64,000 bases of DNA. Origin: Kutzneria sp. CA-103260. Its GTDB lineage: Bacteria > Actinomycetota > Actinomycetes > Mycobacteriales > Pseudonocardiaceae. Every line of letters starts with the position of its first letter. Position 1 is the first letter of the stretch. Positions 48,513 to 57,443 of the stretch are shown here, piece by piece. The notes below the pieces were generated by a model. The model searched no databases. It saw nothing but the letters and a program-made list of their open reading frames with translations, and was not told the DNA's origin. The DNA lies in NCBI RefSeq assembly GCF_018263855.1, contig NZ_CP073318.1, positions 8,866,001 to 8,930,000 on the forward strand, written 5' to 3'. The position numbers and the translations under genes are program-made.

Positions 48513-48596
48513 CTGACCTTCGTCGAGGTGCCCGGCGGCACGCACTGGATCACCGACGAACACCCGGACCTGGTCAACGCGACCATCCGTGACTAG
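48513..48596 (+). pseudogene. C-terminal fragment of an alpha/beta hydrolase gene
   Basis: An 84-base frame encodes 27 residues, LTFVEVPGGTHWI and DEHPDLVNATIRD, the usual end of an alpha/beta hydrolase with its catalytic histidine. No upstream part of the gene exists: a neighbouring frame just before it reads ARHPGHDRHVPD and stops, suggesting a frameshifted and deleted remnant. Its TAG shares CTAG with the stop of the convergent glucosidase gene. Confidence 0.5.
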
Positions 48597-51268
48597 CGGC
48601 TCCGCTGGTCGGGCGCGGCCAGCAGCCGGGCGACCAGGGCGGTCCAACCGGTCTGGTGGGTAGCGCCCAGGCCCTCCCCGGTGTCGCCGTCGAAGTACTC
48701 GCTGAAGGCGATGTGCGGCCGCCACAGCGGTGAGTCGGTGGCCTCGACCCGCTTGCCGTCGCAGGGCCGGCTGCCGTCGGCGGAAGGCAGGAAGATGCTC
48801 ACCAGCCGGCGGGCCAACTCGTCGGCGGCCTGGCCCGCGGTCACGGCGTTGCCCGAGCCGGTGGGCAGGTCCACGTGGAACTGTCCGTCGTGGAAGTCGT
48901 CGACCTGGCGTAGCGCCTCCACCAGCATCGCGTTGGTGGGGAACCAGATCGGTCCCCGCCAGTTGGAGTTGCCGCCGAACATCGGGGTCCGCGACTCGCC
49001 CGGCTCGTAGCCGATGAGGTGGGCCTGGCCGGCGAACTGCACGTCCAGGCCGTCCCGGTGGGCCGCCGACAGCGAGCGGATGCCGTGCGGGGACAGGAAC
49101 TCCGCCTCGTCGAACATGCGGCCCAGGACCCGGCGCAGCTTGCCGGCGTCCAGCAGGGCCAGGCTGGCCCGGCGCTCGTCGCCGATCTCCTCCCAGGTGA
49201 TGAACTGGGCGAACTCGGGCTGCTTGCGCAGCAGATAGTCCAGCCGGCTGGTGAAGCCGGGCAGCTCGGCGAAGACCCACGGCTCCAACACCGCCTGGGC
49301 CAGCACCGGCATCAGACCCACCATGGAGCGCACGCGAACGTGCTCGGACTCGACGCTGCCGTCGGGGTGCTGCCGCGACACCAGGTCGTAGCAGAAGCCG
49401 TCCTCCTCGTGCCACAGGCCGCGGGTGCCGGAGCCGAAGTTGTTGAAGGCCCTGGCGATGTAGAGGAAGTGCTCCACGAACTTGGTGGCCACGTCCTCAT
49501 AGGACTCGTCCTCGCGGGCCAGCTCCAGCGCCATCTGCAACAGGTGCAGGCTGAACGCGGCCATCCACGAGGTGGCGTCGGACTGCTCCAGCCGCCAGTC
49601 GCCCAGCATCGGCGTGGACCGGTTGACCGGGCCGATGTTGTCCATGCCGAGGAAGCCGCCCTCGAACAGGTCGCTGCCGTCGGCGTCCTTGCGGTTGACC
49701 CACCACGAGAAGTTCAGCAGCAGCTTGTGGAAGATCCGCGACAGGAACTTGCGGTCCGGTTTCGCCTCCGCCCGGTAGACCTGCAATGCCGCCCACGCGT
49801 GCACCGGCGGGTTGGCGTCGCCGAAATCCCATTCGTAGGCCGGCAGCTGGCCGTTGGGGTGCATCATCCACTCGCGACACAGCAGGAGCAGCTGCTCCTT
49901 GGCGAAGGCCGGATCCACCAGCGCGAACGGCACCGCCTGGAAGGCCAGGTCCCAGGCCGCGAACCAGGGGTACTCCCACTCGTCCGGCATCGAGATCACG
50001 TCGGCCACGTCGAAGTGCCGCCAGTGCACGTTGCGGCCGCCGATGCCGCGGCGCAGGTCCGGGGCCGGCGGCTGGGCCGGGTCGCCCTCCAGCCAGTCCC
50101 GCACCTTGAACCGATAGTGCTGCTTCGTCCACATCAGGCCGGCCAGCGACTTGCGCAGCACCTGCCGGCGCTCGTCGTCCAGCTGCGGCGCGAGGCTCTC
50201 GTGGAACTCGTCCGCCTCCTTGCGGCGATCGCCCATCGCCGCGTCGAAGGTCGGGCCGAACGGGTCGTCGTGGCCGTTGCCGGCGACCAGCCGCAACCGG
50301 ACCTTCACCGTCTCGCCCGGGGCCACCGAGTCGAACCGGTGCCAGGCCGCGGCCTTCGTTCCCGGCCGGGACGCCGCGCCCTCGCCGACCACCTGGCACG
50401 TGCCGGTCGCCCCGCGCACCACGTGCTCGTCGATGCCGCACTTGGTGTAGCGGGTTTCGTTGCTGTCACTGCCGAACAGCGCCACTTCGTTGGTCTCGTT
50501 GTCCGTGACCAGCAGTGTCGGCGCGCCGTCGAAGTGCAGCGTGTACCGGCCCAGCGACGAGTGCTCCGCCACCACCGCGCACCGGCCGCGCACCCTGGTC
50601 GCCTCCAACGCCGGCCGGCGGGCGTCCCGGCCCCAGGCCCACGTGTTGCGGAACCACAACTGCGGCAACAGATGCAGCGGCGCCGCCGCCGGGCCGCGAT
50701 TGGTCGCCGCGATCTCCACACAGATGTCGTACGGCCCCGCCTTCGCGTACGACGTCACCACGTCGAAGAACCGGTTGTCCGCCAACACCCCCGTGTCCGC
50801 CAGCTCTGGCTCCCGCCCCTCCCGCCCCGCGGCCGCCGCCATCTCACGCAGCCGCTGGTAGGGGTACTCCTCCTGCGGGTACCGGTAGAGCACGCTCATC
50901 CAGGAGTGCGTCGGCGTGCCGTCGAGGATCCACCAGTGCTCCTTGACGTCCTCGCCGTGGTTGCCCTCCTCGTTGGCCAGGCCGAACCACCGCTCCTTGA
51001 GGATCGGGTCCTTGCCGTTCCACAGCGCCAGCGCCAGGTTGAGAAAGCCGTTGCGGTCGCAGATGCCGGCGATGCCGTCCTCGCCCCACCGATAGGCCCG
51101 TGACCGCGCGTGATCGAACGGAAAGAACGACCAGGCGTCCCCACTGGCCGAGTAGTCCTCGCGAACCGTCCCCCACTGCCGACCCGACAGATACGGACCC
51201 CAGTGCCGCCACGCGGCGTCCGCCCCGTCCGATTCGGCCAGTCGCGCCCACTCGATCTGCTCGCTCAC
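48593..51268 (-). CDS. Glucosidase, GH63/MGH1-like, cytosolic
   Basis: An 891-residue glucosidase-like protein of the GH63 clan with an (alpha/alpha)6 barrel in the C-terminal half (PEWEYPWFAAWDLAFQAVPF-like segment near 455, GGFLGMDNIGPVNRS near 545, and GNSNWRGPIWFPTNAMLVEA near 770). GTG 51268 (VSEQIEWARLAESDGADAAW) is chosen over a longer frame whose first residues are low-complexity Pro/Arg. There is no signal peptide. Expected substrates are alpha-glucosides or mannosyl/glucosyl-glycerate; this cannot be settled. Confidence 0.85.
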   Translation of the reverse strand: MSEQIEWARLAESDGADAAWRHWGPYLSGRQWGTVREDYSASGDAWSFFPFDHARSRAYRWGEDGIAGICDRNGFLNLALALWNGKDPILKERWFGLANEEGNHGEDVKEHWWILDGTPTHSWMSVLYRYPQEEYPYQRLREMAAAAGREGREPELADTGVLADNRFFDVVTSYAKAGPYDICVEIAATNRGPAAAPLHLLPQLWFRNTWAWGRDARRPALEATRVRGRCAVVAEHSSLGRYTLHFDGAPTLLVTDNETNEVALFGSDSNETRYTKCGIDEHVVRGATGTCQVVGEGAASRPGTKAAAWHRFDSVAPGETVKVRLRLVAGNGHDDPFGPTFDAAMGDRRKEADEFHESLAPQLDDERRQVLRKSLAGLMWTKQHYRFKVRDWLEGDPAQPPAPDLRRGIGGRNVHWRHFDVADVISMPDEWEYPWFAAWDLAFQAVPFALVDPAFAKEQLLLLCREWMMHPNGQLPAYEWDFGDANPPVHAWAALQVYRAEAKPDRKFLSRIFHKLLLNFSWWVNRKDADGSDLFEGGFLGMDNIGPVNRSTPMLGDWRLEQSDATSWMAAFSLHLLQMALELAREDESYEDVATKFVEHFLYIARAFNNFGSGTRGLWHEEDGFCYDLVSRQHPDGSVESEHVRVRSMVGLMPVLAQAVLEPWVFAELPGFTSRLDYLLRKQPEFAQFITWEEIGDERRASLALLDAGKLRRVLGRMFDEAEFLSPHGIRSLSAAHRDGLDVQFAGQAHLIGYEPGESRTPMFGGNSNWRGPIWFPTNAMLVEALRQVDDFHDGQFHVDLPTGSGNAVTAGQAADELARRLVSIFLPSADGSRPCDGKRVEATDSPLWRPHIAFSEYFDGDTGEGLGATHQTGWTALVARLLAAPDQRSR

Positions 51269-51381
51269 CCCACCAGTCTGCGGCACCCGGGCCTGGCACC
51301 TGCCCGCACCTCCTCGGCCGTCCGGCCGAGGAGCTCGCGGAGCTGGCCGAGCACTACGGCGACAACGACACGTCCGGCGAG

Positions 51382-51663
51382 ATGGAGGCGGGCGAGTGGG
51401 TCGATCCACGGCCGATGGTGACCACGTCGCTGCGACTGCCGGCCACGGTGGTCACGGCGCTGAAGGCGGAGGCCCGGCGCAAGGGCGTCCGCTATACGGC
51501 CCTGGTCCGGCAGGTGTTGGAGGACCACTTGGCTCACCCGATCGACGTGGTCGACATCCAGGCCCGGCTGGAGCACCTGACGGTCCTGGTGGAAGGGCTG
51601 GCCGAGCGGGGTGGACTCCAGCCCGGGGCCGAGGCCCGCGAGCCGGAGCACACCACCTGCTGA
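51382..51663 (+). CDS. Ribbon-helix-helix (CopG/BrnA-like) DNA-binding protein, orphan antitoxin-like
   Basis: A 93-residue protein, from ATG 51382, with an RHH fold: the strand MVTTSLRLPA followed by TVVTALKAEARRKGVRYTAL and VRQVLEDHL. A conserved-looking acidic stretch (RPAEELAELAEHYGDNDTS) is encoded in frame upstream of the ATG, but only CTG 51343 is available there, so the true start is uncertain. It has no adjacent toxin gene. The C-terminal 40 residues are helical and acidic. Confidence 0.65.
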   Translation: MEAGEWVDPRPMVTTSLRLPATVVTALKAEARRKGVRYTALVRQVLEDHLAHPIDVVDIQARLEHLTVLVEGLAERGGLQPGAEAREPEHTTC

Positions 51664-51667
51664 CGGC

Positions 51668-53086
51668 TCAGCGTCGGGCGTGGGCGTCGAGCACCTTGGC
51701 GATGGCCACGGTGATCTTCTTGGCGTAGTCGATGTGCAGGGACTCGTCGGGCACGTGGGCGTTGCTGCCCGGGCCGAGGGCGCCGGTGGCGACGAACTGG
51801 GCCTGGGGGTAGATGCCGTTGAGCAGGCCCATGAACGGGATGGAGCCGCCGACGCCGAGGGTCCGCCACGGCCCGCCGAAGACCTCCTGGCTGGCGCCGT
51901 CCAGGGCGTCGCGCAGCCACGGCGCGAGCTCGGGGGCGTTCCAGCCGTCGGCGTTCTCCAGCCGGGCCAGCTCGACGTGGGCCCCGTAGGGCACGTCGGT
52001 GGTCAGGGTCTTGACGACGGCCTCCAGCGCGGCGGCGGAGTCGGCGGTGGGCGGCAGCCGGAAGCTGAGCACGAGGGTGGTGGCGGGCCGCAGCACGTTG
52101 CCGGCGTCGGCCGGCTTGGGCAGCCCGTCGGCGCCGATGACCGACAGCGTGGGGGCCCAGGTGCTGTTCAACACCTGCTCGACCTCGTCGGCACTGACCG
52201 GGGCGACGCCGTCGGCGAAGGGGATGCCGGCGCCGGCGAAACCGGGCACGGTGTCGACGCTCTCCCTGATCTCGGCCTGCCGGCCGGCGGGCACGTCCAC
52301 GTTCATCTCGGCGATGGCGATCCGGCCGGTGGCCGAGTCCTCGATCCGGTCCAGCAGCTGCCGGAAGATCCGGAACGAGCTGGGCACGATGCCGCTGACC
52401 ATGCCGGAGTGCTGGCCGGAGTCCAGCACCCGCACGGTGGCGGTCACCTGGACCATGCCCCGCAGCGACGTGGTCAGCCACATCCGCTCGTAGTCGGCGG
52501 CGCCGGAGTCGAGGCACACCACGAGGGTCACCTGGCCGAGCCGGTCGGTCAGGTGCCGGACGTACGCCTCCAGGTCGGGGCTGCCGGACTCCTCGCAGGC
52601 CTCCAGCATGATCACGCACCGGCCGTGCGCGCCGCCGTTGGCCCGCAGCGCCTCGACCGCGGCGACGGCGGCGTAGCCGGCGTAGCCGTCGTCGGCGGCG
52701 CCGCGGCCGAACAGCCGACCGTCCCGGACCACGGGCGTCCACGCGTCGAGGCCATCGGCCCAGCCGCCGACCGGCGGCTGCTTGTCCAGGTGGCCATAGA
52801 GCAGGGCGGTGCCGGCGTCCTCGTGGCCGGGCGTGGCGGGGATGTCGACCAGCAGCAGCGGGGTGCGCTCGGGCAGCTGGACGACGTCGAGTTCGACGCC
52901 CGGGAGATCGCGGTCGGCGATCCAGGACTTCACGTGCGCGACAGCCGCGGCTAGGTGCCCGTTGGCGGCCCAGTCCGGGTCGAAAGCGGGCGACACGGCC
53001 GGGATCGCGATGAACTCGGACAGGCTGGGCAGGACGGCGTCGTCCCACAGCCCGGTGACGGTGTTGAACAGTGCTGTTGACTCCAC
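51668..53086 (-). CDS. M20-family dipeptidase/metallopeptidase
   Basis: A 472-residue M20 metallopeptidase. Metal ligands: H98 in LLYGHLDKQP, the bridging Asp in GRGAADDG, the general-base pair in MLEACEESGS, and late ligands in DSGAADYE and NAHVPDESLHI. The lid/dimerisation domain is the insertion between about residues 200 and 310. It is a cytosolic dipeptidase or carnosinase-like enzyme. It converges on the RHH gene and is followed by 4 bp only. Confidence 0.9.
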   Translation of the reverse strand: MESTALFNTVTGLWDDAVLPSLSEFIAIPAVSPAFDPDWAANGHLAAAVAHVKSWIADRDLPGVELDVVQLPERTPLLLVDIPATPGHEDAGTALLYGHLDKQPPVGGWADGLDAWTPVVRDGRLFGRGAADDGYAGYAAVAAVEALRANGGAHGRCVIMLEACEESGSPDLEAYVRHLTDRLGQVTLVVCLDSGAADYERMWLTTSLRGMVQVTATVRVLDSGQHSGMVSGIVPSSFRIFRQLLDRIEDSATGRIAIAEMNVDVPAGRQAEIRESVDTVPGFAGAGIPFADGVAPVSADEVEQVLNSTWAPTLSVIGADGLPKPADAGNVLRPATTLVLSFRLPPTADSAAALEAVVKTLTTDVPYGAHVELARLENADGWNAPELAPWLRDALDGASQEVFGGPWRTLGVGGSIPFMGLLNGIYPQAQFVATGALGPGSNAHVPDESLHIDYAKKITVAIAKVLDAHARR

Positions 53087-53096
53087 CAGGCCGATA

Positions 53097-53387
53097 CTAG
53101 GAGGCGGAGCGGCCGATCGGCTCGGAGTGGCGGCGGCCGGTGCTGGGCGCGTGCGGCATGACCCGCACCTCGTAGGTCTCGCACTCGTGGCAGCCGGTGC
53201 ACACGCACTTGCGACGCTCCAGCGTCGCGGAGTCCGTCTGTGTCACGGCGATCGTGGTGTAGCTGTGCTCTCCCTGCTTGCATCCGCACTCGCTGACCGC
53301 GGAGATCAGCTGGGTCGGGAAGTCACGCTTGGAGAACGGGTACTCACTGCCGTCAATCTGGCGGGTGAGCTTGGTGATGATCGGCAT
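53097..53387 (-). CDS. Cys-rich small protein of unknown function
   Basis: A 96-residue protein with a compact cysteine cluster: ECGCKQGEH near residue 33 and RKCVCTGCHECETYEVRV near 60-77, plausibly one or two metal sites. The start ATG 53387 follows gaaggg. The C-terminus is basic. It lies 10 bp upstream of the M20 gene on the same strand and may share its transcript. I do not recognise the family. Confidence 0.6.
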   Translation of the reverse strand: MPIITKLTRQIDGSEYPFSKRDFPTQLISAVSECGCKQGEHSYTTIAVTQTDSATLERRKCVCTGCHECETYEVRVMPHAPSTGRRHSEPIGRSAS

Positions 53388-53792
53388 TAGCGGCCCTTCG
53401 GCAGGTATGGCTGCGCGGGTTGACACCCCTCGCACTCGCCGGCTGCCTTCCCCAGGGCCCGACGAATCCCCCATGATCACTATAGCGAGCCGGGCTGACA
53501 CGGTGGGCGACGAGTACTGCGGCGGTGTCGCGGGGTACTGCGCCGCTGCCGGCGGTTAGCCTGGTCTGGTCAGGTGTTTCCCCAGTTCACGGTGGTGTAG
53601 GTGGTCACGCTTGGTTGACAGTGGTGTGGTGACGCTCACCAGTTCGAGTGAGCGCGTGTCAGGATGGAAGAGAGTTCCGTCAGTGTCGACGGACCACCGT
53701 TTCACCCCACCGGGTCAGCGGTGGCCGGCGACGAAGTCGAGTCCGGTCCGCCACAAGCGGCCGGCCGGCGTCGTAGACGAGGAGAAGGCGCA
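53388..53792. other. 405-bp regulatory stretch ahead of the 2-oxoacid dehydrogenase operon
   Basis: No gene supported. It contains TTGACA at 53615-53620 as a possible -35 element, an AT-richer patch around 53472-53484 (catgatcactatagcg) possibly driving the minus-strand gene, and the ribosome site gaggagaagg at 53779-53788 before the E1 alpha ATG. No convincing operator was found. Confidence 0.45.
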
Positions 53793-54989
53793 ATGTCGTC
53801 CCCAGAACGATGGACGCAACCGCAGCCGTCGGGAGCCCCAGCCGCCACCGCGGCCCGGCCAACGGCGGAGCAGGTGATCGCGGGTCTGCGGGCCACCAGC
53901 GAGGGTGGCCCGGAGCTGGTCCAGCTGCTGACCCCCGAGGGTGAGCGCGTCGACCACCCGGACTTCCACATCGACATCACCCCTGAGGAGCTGCGCGGCC
54001 TGTACCGGGACATGGTCCTGGTCCGCCGGGCCGACCGGGAGGCGAACGCGCTGCAGCGGCAGGGGCAGCTGGGCCTGTGGGTGCCGCTGCTGGGCCAGGA
54101 GGCCGCGCAGATCGGCGCCGGCCGGGCGCTGCGGCCCACCGACATGGCCTTCCCCAGCTACCGCGAGCACGGCGTGGCCTGGTGCCGGGGCATTCACCCG
54201 AACGACATCGTGGGCATGTTCCGCGGCGTCGACCACGGCGCGTGGGACCCGGTGGCCAGCAAGTTCCACCTGTACACGATCGTGATCGGCAACCAGTGCC
54301 TCAACGCCGCCGGCTACGCCATGGGCCAGCGCTTCGACAGCAAGGTCGGCGACGACAACGGGGAGGCCACCATGGTCTTCTTCGGTGACGGCGCGACCAG
54401 CCAGGGCGACGTGCACGAGGCCTTCGTGTGGGCCTCGGTCTACGACGCGCCGCTGGTGTTCTTCTGCCAGAACAACCAGTGGGCCATCTCCGAGCCGACC
54501 GAGCGGCAGAGCCGGCTCCCGCTGTACCAGCGGGCCCGCGGCTACGGCTTCCCCGGCATCCGGGTGGACGGCAACGACGTGCTGGCCACGCTGGCGGTCG
54601 CCCGCTGGGCGCTGGACGAGTGCCGGCACGGCAACGGCCCGGTGCTGATCGAGGCGTTCACCTACCGGATGGACTCGCACACCACCTCCGACGATGCCAC
54701 CCGCTACCGGCTGTCCACCGAGGTGGAGGAGTGGAAGCTGAAGGACCCGATCGAGCGGGTCAAGGCCCACCTCAGCCGCAACGGCTTCGCCGACCACGAC
54801 TTCTTCGACGCCGTCGAGGCCGAGGCCGACGAGCTGGCCGCGGTGCTGCGTGAGCACTGCGTCAACCTGCCGGAACCGCCGCCCGGCCGGATGTTCGACA
54901 ACGTCTACGCCGAGCCCAGCCCCGTGCTGGAAGCCCAGCGCGACGAGTACGAGAACTACCTCGCCGGGTTCGCCGGAGGTGAGCACTGA
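53793..54989 (+). CDS. pdhA: 2-oxoacid (pyruvate/branched-chain) dehydrogenase E1 alpha
   Basis: A 398-residue E1 alpha subunit. The thiamine diphosphate motif is GDGATSQGDVHEAF, ending at NNQWAIS about 30 residues later; QEAAQIGAG and the phosphorylation-loop analogue YRMDSHTTSDDATRYR are present. ATG 53793 has gaggagaagg upstream. With the E1 beta and E2 genes directly behind, it forms a decarboxylating 2-oxoacid dehydrogenase complex. Pyruvate and branched-chain oxoacids cannot be told apart here; actinomycetes often use a separate AceE for pyruvate, which favours branched-chain substrates. Confidence 0.87.
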   Translation: MSSPERWTQPQPSGAPAATAARPTAEQVIAGLRATSEGGPELVQLLTPEGERVDHPDFHIDITPEELRGLYRDMVLVRRADREANALQRQGQLGLWVPLLGQEAAQIGAGRALRPTDMAFPSYREHGVAWCRGIHPNDIVGMFRGVDHGAWDPVASKFHLYTIVIGNQCLNAAGYAMGQRFDSKVGDDNGEATMVFFGDGATSQGDVHEAFVWASVYDAPLVFFCQNNQWAISEPTERQSRLPLYQRARGYGFPGIRVDGNDVLATLAVARWALDECRHGNGPVLIEAFTYRMDSHTTSDDATRYRLSTEVEEWKLKDPIERVKAHLSRNGFADHDFFDAVEAEADELAAVLREHCVNLPEPPPGRMFDNVYAEPSPVLEAQRDEYENYLAGFAGGEH

Positions 54990-56026
54990 TGGCCGCGCCG
55001 ACCATGGACCGCTCGACCGACGTCACGTCGGCCGCGCCCCAGACCATCACCATGATCAAGGGCCTGAACCAGGCCCTGCGCGTCTGCATGGAGCGCGACC
55101 CCAAGGTCATCGTCATGGGCGAGGACGTGGGCAAGCTCGGCGGCGTCTTCCGGGTCACCGACGGCCTGCAGAAGGACTTCGGCGAGCAGCGCGTGCTGGA
55201 CACGCCGCTGTCCGAGTCGGGCATCATCGGCACCGCGATCGGCCTGGCCATCCGCGGCTACCGGCCGGTGTGCGAGATCCAGTTCGACGGCTTCATCTTC
55301 CCCGGCTTCGACCAGATCGTCAGCCAGCTGGCCAAGCTGCACTACCGGACCCAGGGCAAGATCAAGCTGCCGATCGTGGTCCGGGTGCCCTTCGGCGGCG
55401 GCATCGGCGCGGTCGAGCACCACTCCGAGTCGCCGGAGTCGTACTTCGCGCACACCGCCGGCCTCAAGGTGGTCGCCTGCTCCAACCCGGTCGACGCGTA
55501 CTGGATGCTGCGCCAGGCCATCGAGTGTGACGACCCGGTGCTGTTCTTCGAGCCCAAGCGCCGTTATCACGAGAAGGCCGAGCTGGACACGACCGTGGCC
55601 CCGCAGCCGCTGTTCAGCTCACGGGTGCTGCGCCGTGCTGATTCAACTCGGGGCAACACGGCGACCATCGCCACCTACGGCCCGATGGTGCGGACCAGCC
55701 TCGACGCGGCCATCGCCGGCGCCGAGGACGGTCTCGACCTGGAGGTCATCGACCTGCGCTCGCTGTCCCCGCTCGACCTGGCCCCGGTCTACGAGTCGGT
55801 GCGGCGCACCGGCCGGCTGATCGTGGTCAGCGAGGCGCCCAGCGAGTCGTCGATCGCCGGCGAGATCGCCGCCAGGGTCCAGCAGGAGTGCTTCTACTCG
55901 CTGGAGGCGCCCGTGCTGCGGGTGACCGGATTCGACACCCCGTACCCGCCGGCCAAGCTGGAGGAGAACTTCCTGCCTGACCTGGACCGGGTGCTGGCCG
56001 CCGTCGACCGTTCACTCGCCTGGTAG
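54989..56026 (+). CDS. 2-oxoacid dehydrogenase E1 beta
   Basis: A 345-residue E1 beta subunit: VMGEDVGKLGGVFRVTDGL, the conserved TPLSESGIIGTAIGLAIRG, RVPFGGGIGAVEHHSESPES and the C-terminal APVLRVTGFDTPYPPAKLEE. Start ATG 54989 shares one base with the E1 alpha stop (TGATG), so the two subunits are made in a fixed ratio. It is 15 bp ahead of the E2 gene. Confidence 0.93.
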   Translation: MAAPTMDRSTDVTSAAPQTITMIKGLNQALRVCMERDPKVIVMGEDVGKLGGVFRVTDGLQKDFGEQRVLDTPLSESGIIGTAIGLAIRGYRPVCEIQFDGFIFPGFDQIVSQLAKLHYRTQGKIKLPIVVRVPFGGGIGAVEHHSESPESYFAHTAGLKVVACSNPVDAYWMLRQAIECDDPVLFFEPKRRYHEKAELDTTVAPQPLFSSRVLRRADSTRGNTATIATYGPMVRTSLDAAIAGAEDGLDLEVIDLRSLSPLDLAPVYESVRRTGRLIVVSEAPSESSIAGEIAARVQQECFYSLEAPVLRVTGFDTPYPPAKLEENFLPDLDRVLAAVDRSLAW

Positions 56027-56041
56027 GGGGATCTCGCAGCC

Positions 56042-57349
56042 ATGCCGCAGTTCAAGCACTTCCCCCTGCCCGACGTCGGCGAGGGGCTGGTTGAGGCGGA
56101 GATCCTCACCTGGCACGTCAAGCCGGGCGACACGGTCACCGTCAACCAGATCATCGTGGAGATCGAGACCGCCAAGGCCGCGGTCGAGCTGCCCTGCCCG
56201 TTCGCCGGCGTGGTCACCGAGTTGCTGGTCGAGACCGGCAAGACGGTCGACGTCGGCACCCCGATCATCGTGATCGACACCGACCCGAACGGCGAGGCCG
56301 CGCCCATCAACGGCTCGGCCGAGCCGGAGCGGGTGCCCAACCTGGTCGGCTACGGCGTCAAGGCGGTCACCGCCAAGCGCCGCGCCCGGGTCGGGGCCCC
56401 GGCCGCTGTGCCGGCGTCGGCCGCCGTCTCCGCGGCGGTCGCTCCGGCGCCGGCGCCGGTGATCGCGCCCGAGCCGGAGCCGGTCGCCGGCGGCTACGTG
56501 CCGCTGGCCAAGCCGCCGGTCCGCAAGCTGGCCAAGGACCTGGGCATCGACCTGGCCGCGCTGGCCGGCAGCGGCCCGGGCGGCGTGATCACCCGTGAGG
56601 ACGTGGCGCAGGCGGCCACGCCGGTCGCGGCCGCTCCGGTGGTCGCCTCGCGGGGCGAGCGCCGGGTGCCGATCAAGGGCGTGCGCAAGGCGACCGCCCA
56701 GGCCATGGTCGACAGCGCCTTCACTGCCCCGCACGTCACCGAGTTCCTGACCATCGACGTGACGCCGATGATGGAGCTGCGGGCCAAGCTCAAGGACAGC
56801 CCGGAGTTCCGGGGCGTCAAGCTCACCCCGCTGGTGTTCGCGGCCAAGGCGGTCTGCCTCGCGGTGCGCCGCACCCCGGACGTGAACGCGACCTGGGACG
56901 CCGCCGCCAACGAGATCGTCTACAAGGACTACGTGCACCTCGGCATCGCGGCCGCCACGCCGCGCGGCCTGGTGGTGCCCAAGGTCCGTGACGCCGATCA
57001 GCTGTCGTTGCGCGGCCTGGCCGAGGCGCTGCAACAGCTCACCGACACCGCTCGGGAGGGCAGGACCACGCCGGCCGACATGTTGGGCGGCACCATCACC
57101 ATCACCAACGTCGGCGTGTTCGGCGTCGACACCGGCACCCCGATCATCAACCCCGGTGAGTCCGCGATCCTCGCCTTCGGCGCGATCCGGGACATGCCGT
57201 GGGTGGTGGACGGCCAGGTGGTGCCGCGCAAGGTCTGCCAGCTGGCGCTGAGCTTCGACCACCGGGTGGTCGACGGCCAGCAGGGCTCGCAGTTCCTGGC
57301 CGACGTCGGCGCGCTGCTGGCCGACCCGGCGGTGGCGATCACCTACTGA
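56042..57349 (+). CDS. 2-oxoacid dehydrogenase E2 (dihydrolipoamide acyltransferase)
   Basis: A 435-residue E2 with one N-terminal lipoyl domain (lipoyl lysine K45 in EIETAKAAVEL), an Ala/Pro linker at about 115-150, an E3/E1-binding domain (KPPVRKLAKDLGIDLAALAG, then GPGGVITREDV) and the catalytic domain ending with LSFDHRVVDG. A single lipoyl domain is usual for branched-chain-type E2. The E3 (lipoamide dehydrogenase) gene is not in the window. Confidence 0.92.
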   Translation: MPQFKHFPLPDVGEGLVEAEILTWHVKPGDTVTVNQIIVEIETAKAAVELPCPFAGVVTELLVETGKTVDVGTPIIVIDTDPNGEAAPINGSAEPERVPNLVGYGVKAVTAKRRARVGAPAAVPASAAVSAAVAPAPAPVIAPEPEPVAGGYVPLAKPPVRKLAKDLGIDLAALAGSGPGGVITREDVAQAATPVAAAPVVASRGERRVPIKGVRKATAQAMVDSAFTAPHVTEFLTIDVTPMMELRAKLKDSPEFRGVKLTPLVFAAKAVCLAVRRTPDVNATWDAAANEIVYKDYVHLGIAAATPRGLVVPKVRDADQLSLRGLAEALQQLTDTAREGRTTPADMLGGTITITNVGVFGVDTGTPIINPGESAILAFGAIRDMPWVVDGQVVPRKVCQLALSFDHRVVDGQQGSQFLADVGALLADPAVAITY

Positions 57350-57355
57350 TCCGAG

Positions 57356-57442
57356 GCCGGCTCCCGTTCATAGGTCTGAACCACTTCGGACCTGGGCCGC
57401 GTAAGCGCTCTCACGAGGACGCTACGCGGAACGGGAGCCGGC
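57356..57442 (+). promoter_or_regulatory. 14-bp inverted repeat whose right arm holds the GH64 ribosome site
   Basis: GCCGGCTCCCGTTC (57356-57369) is perfectly complementary to GAACGGGAGCCGGC (57429-57442). The right arm contains the ggag ribosome site and is followed by the TTG start at 57444. It could end the dehydrogenase operon, mask GH64 translation, or do both. Confidence 0.5.
57400..57413. promoter_or_regulatory. LacI-type operator-like site upstream of GH64 gene
   Basis: CGTAAGCGCTCTCA has the AGCGCT core of LacI-family operators and shares AAGCGCTCTCA exactly with the site ahead of pckG (27644-27654). It lies inside the loop of the 57356-57442 inverted repeat, 31 bp before the start. 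Confidence 0.45.
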
Positions 57443-57443
57443 T

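Noticed and set aside
51382..51663. Complete toxin-antitoxin module
   Set aside because: No toxin-like gene lies on either side or strand; only the RHH protein is present.
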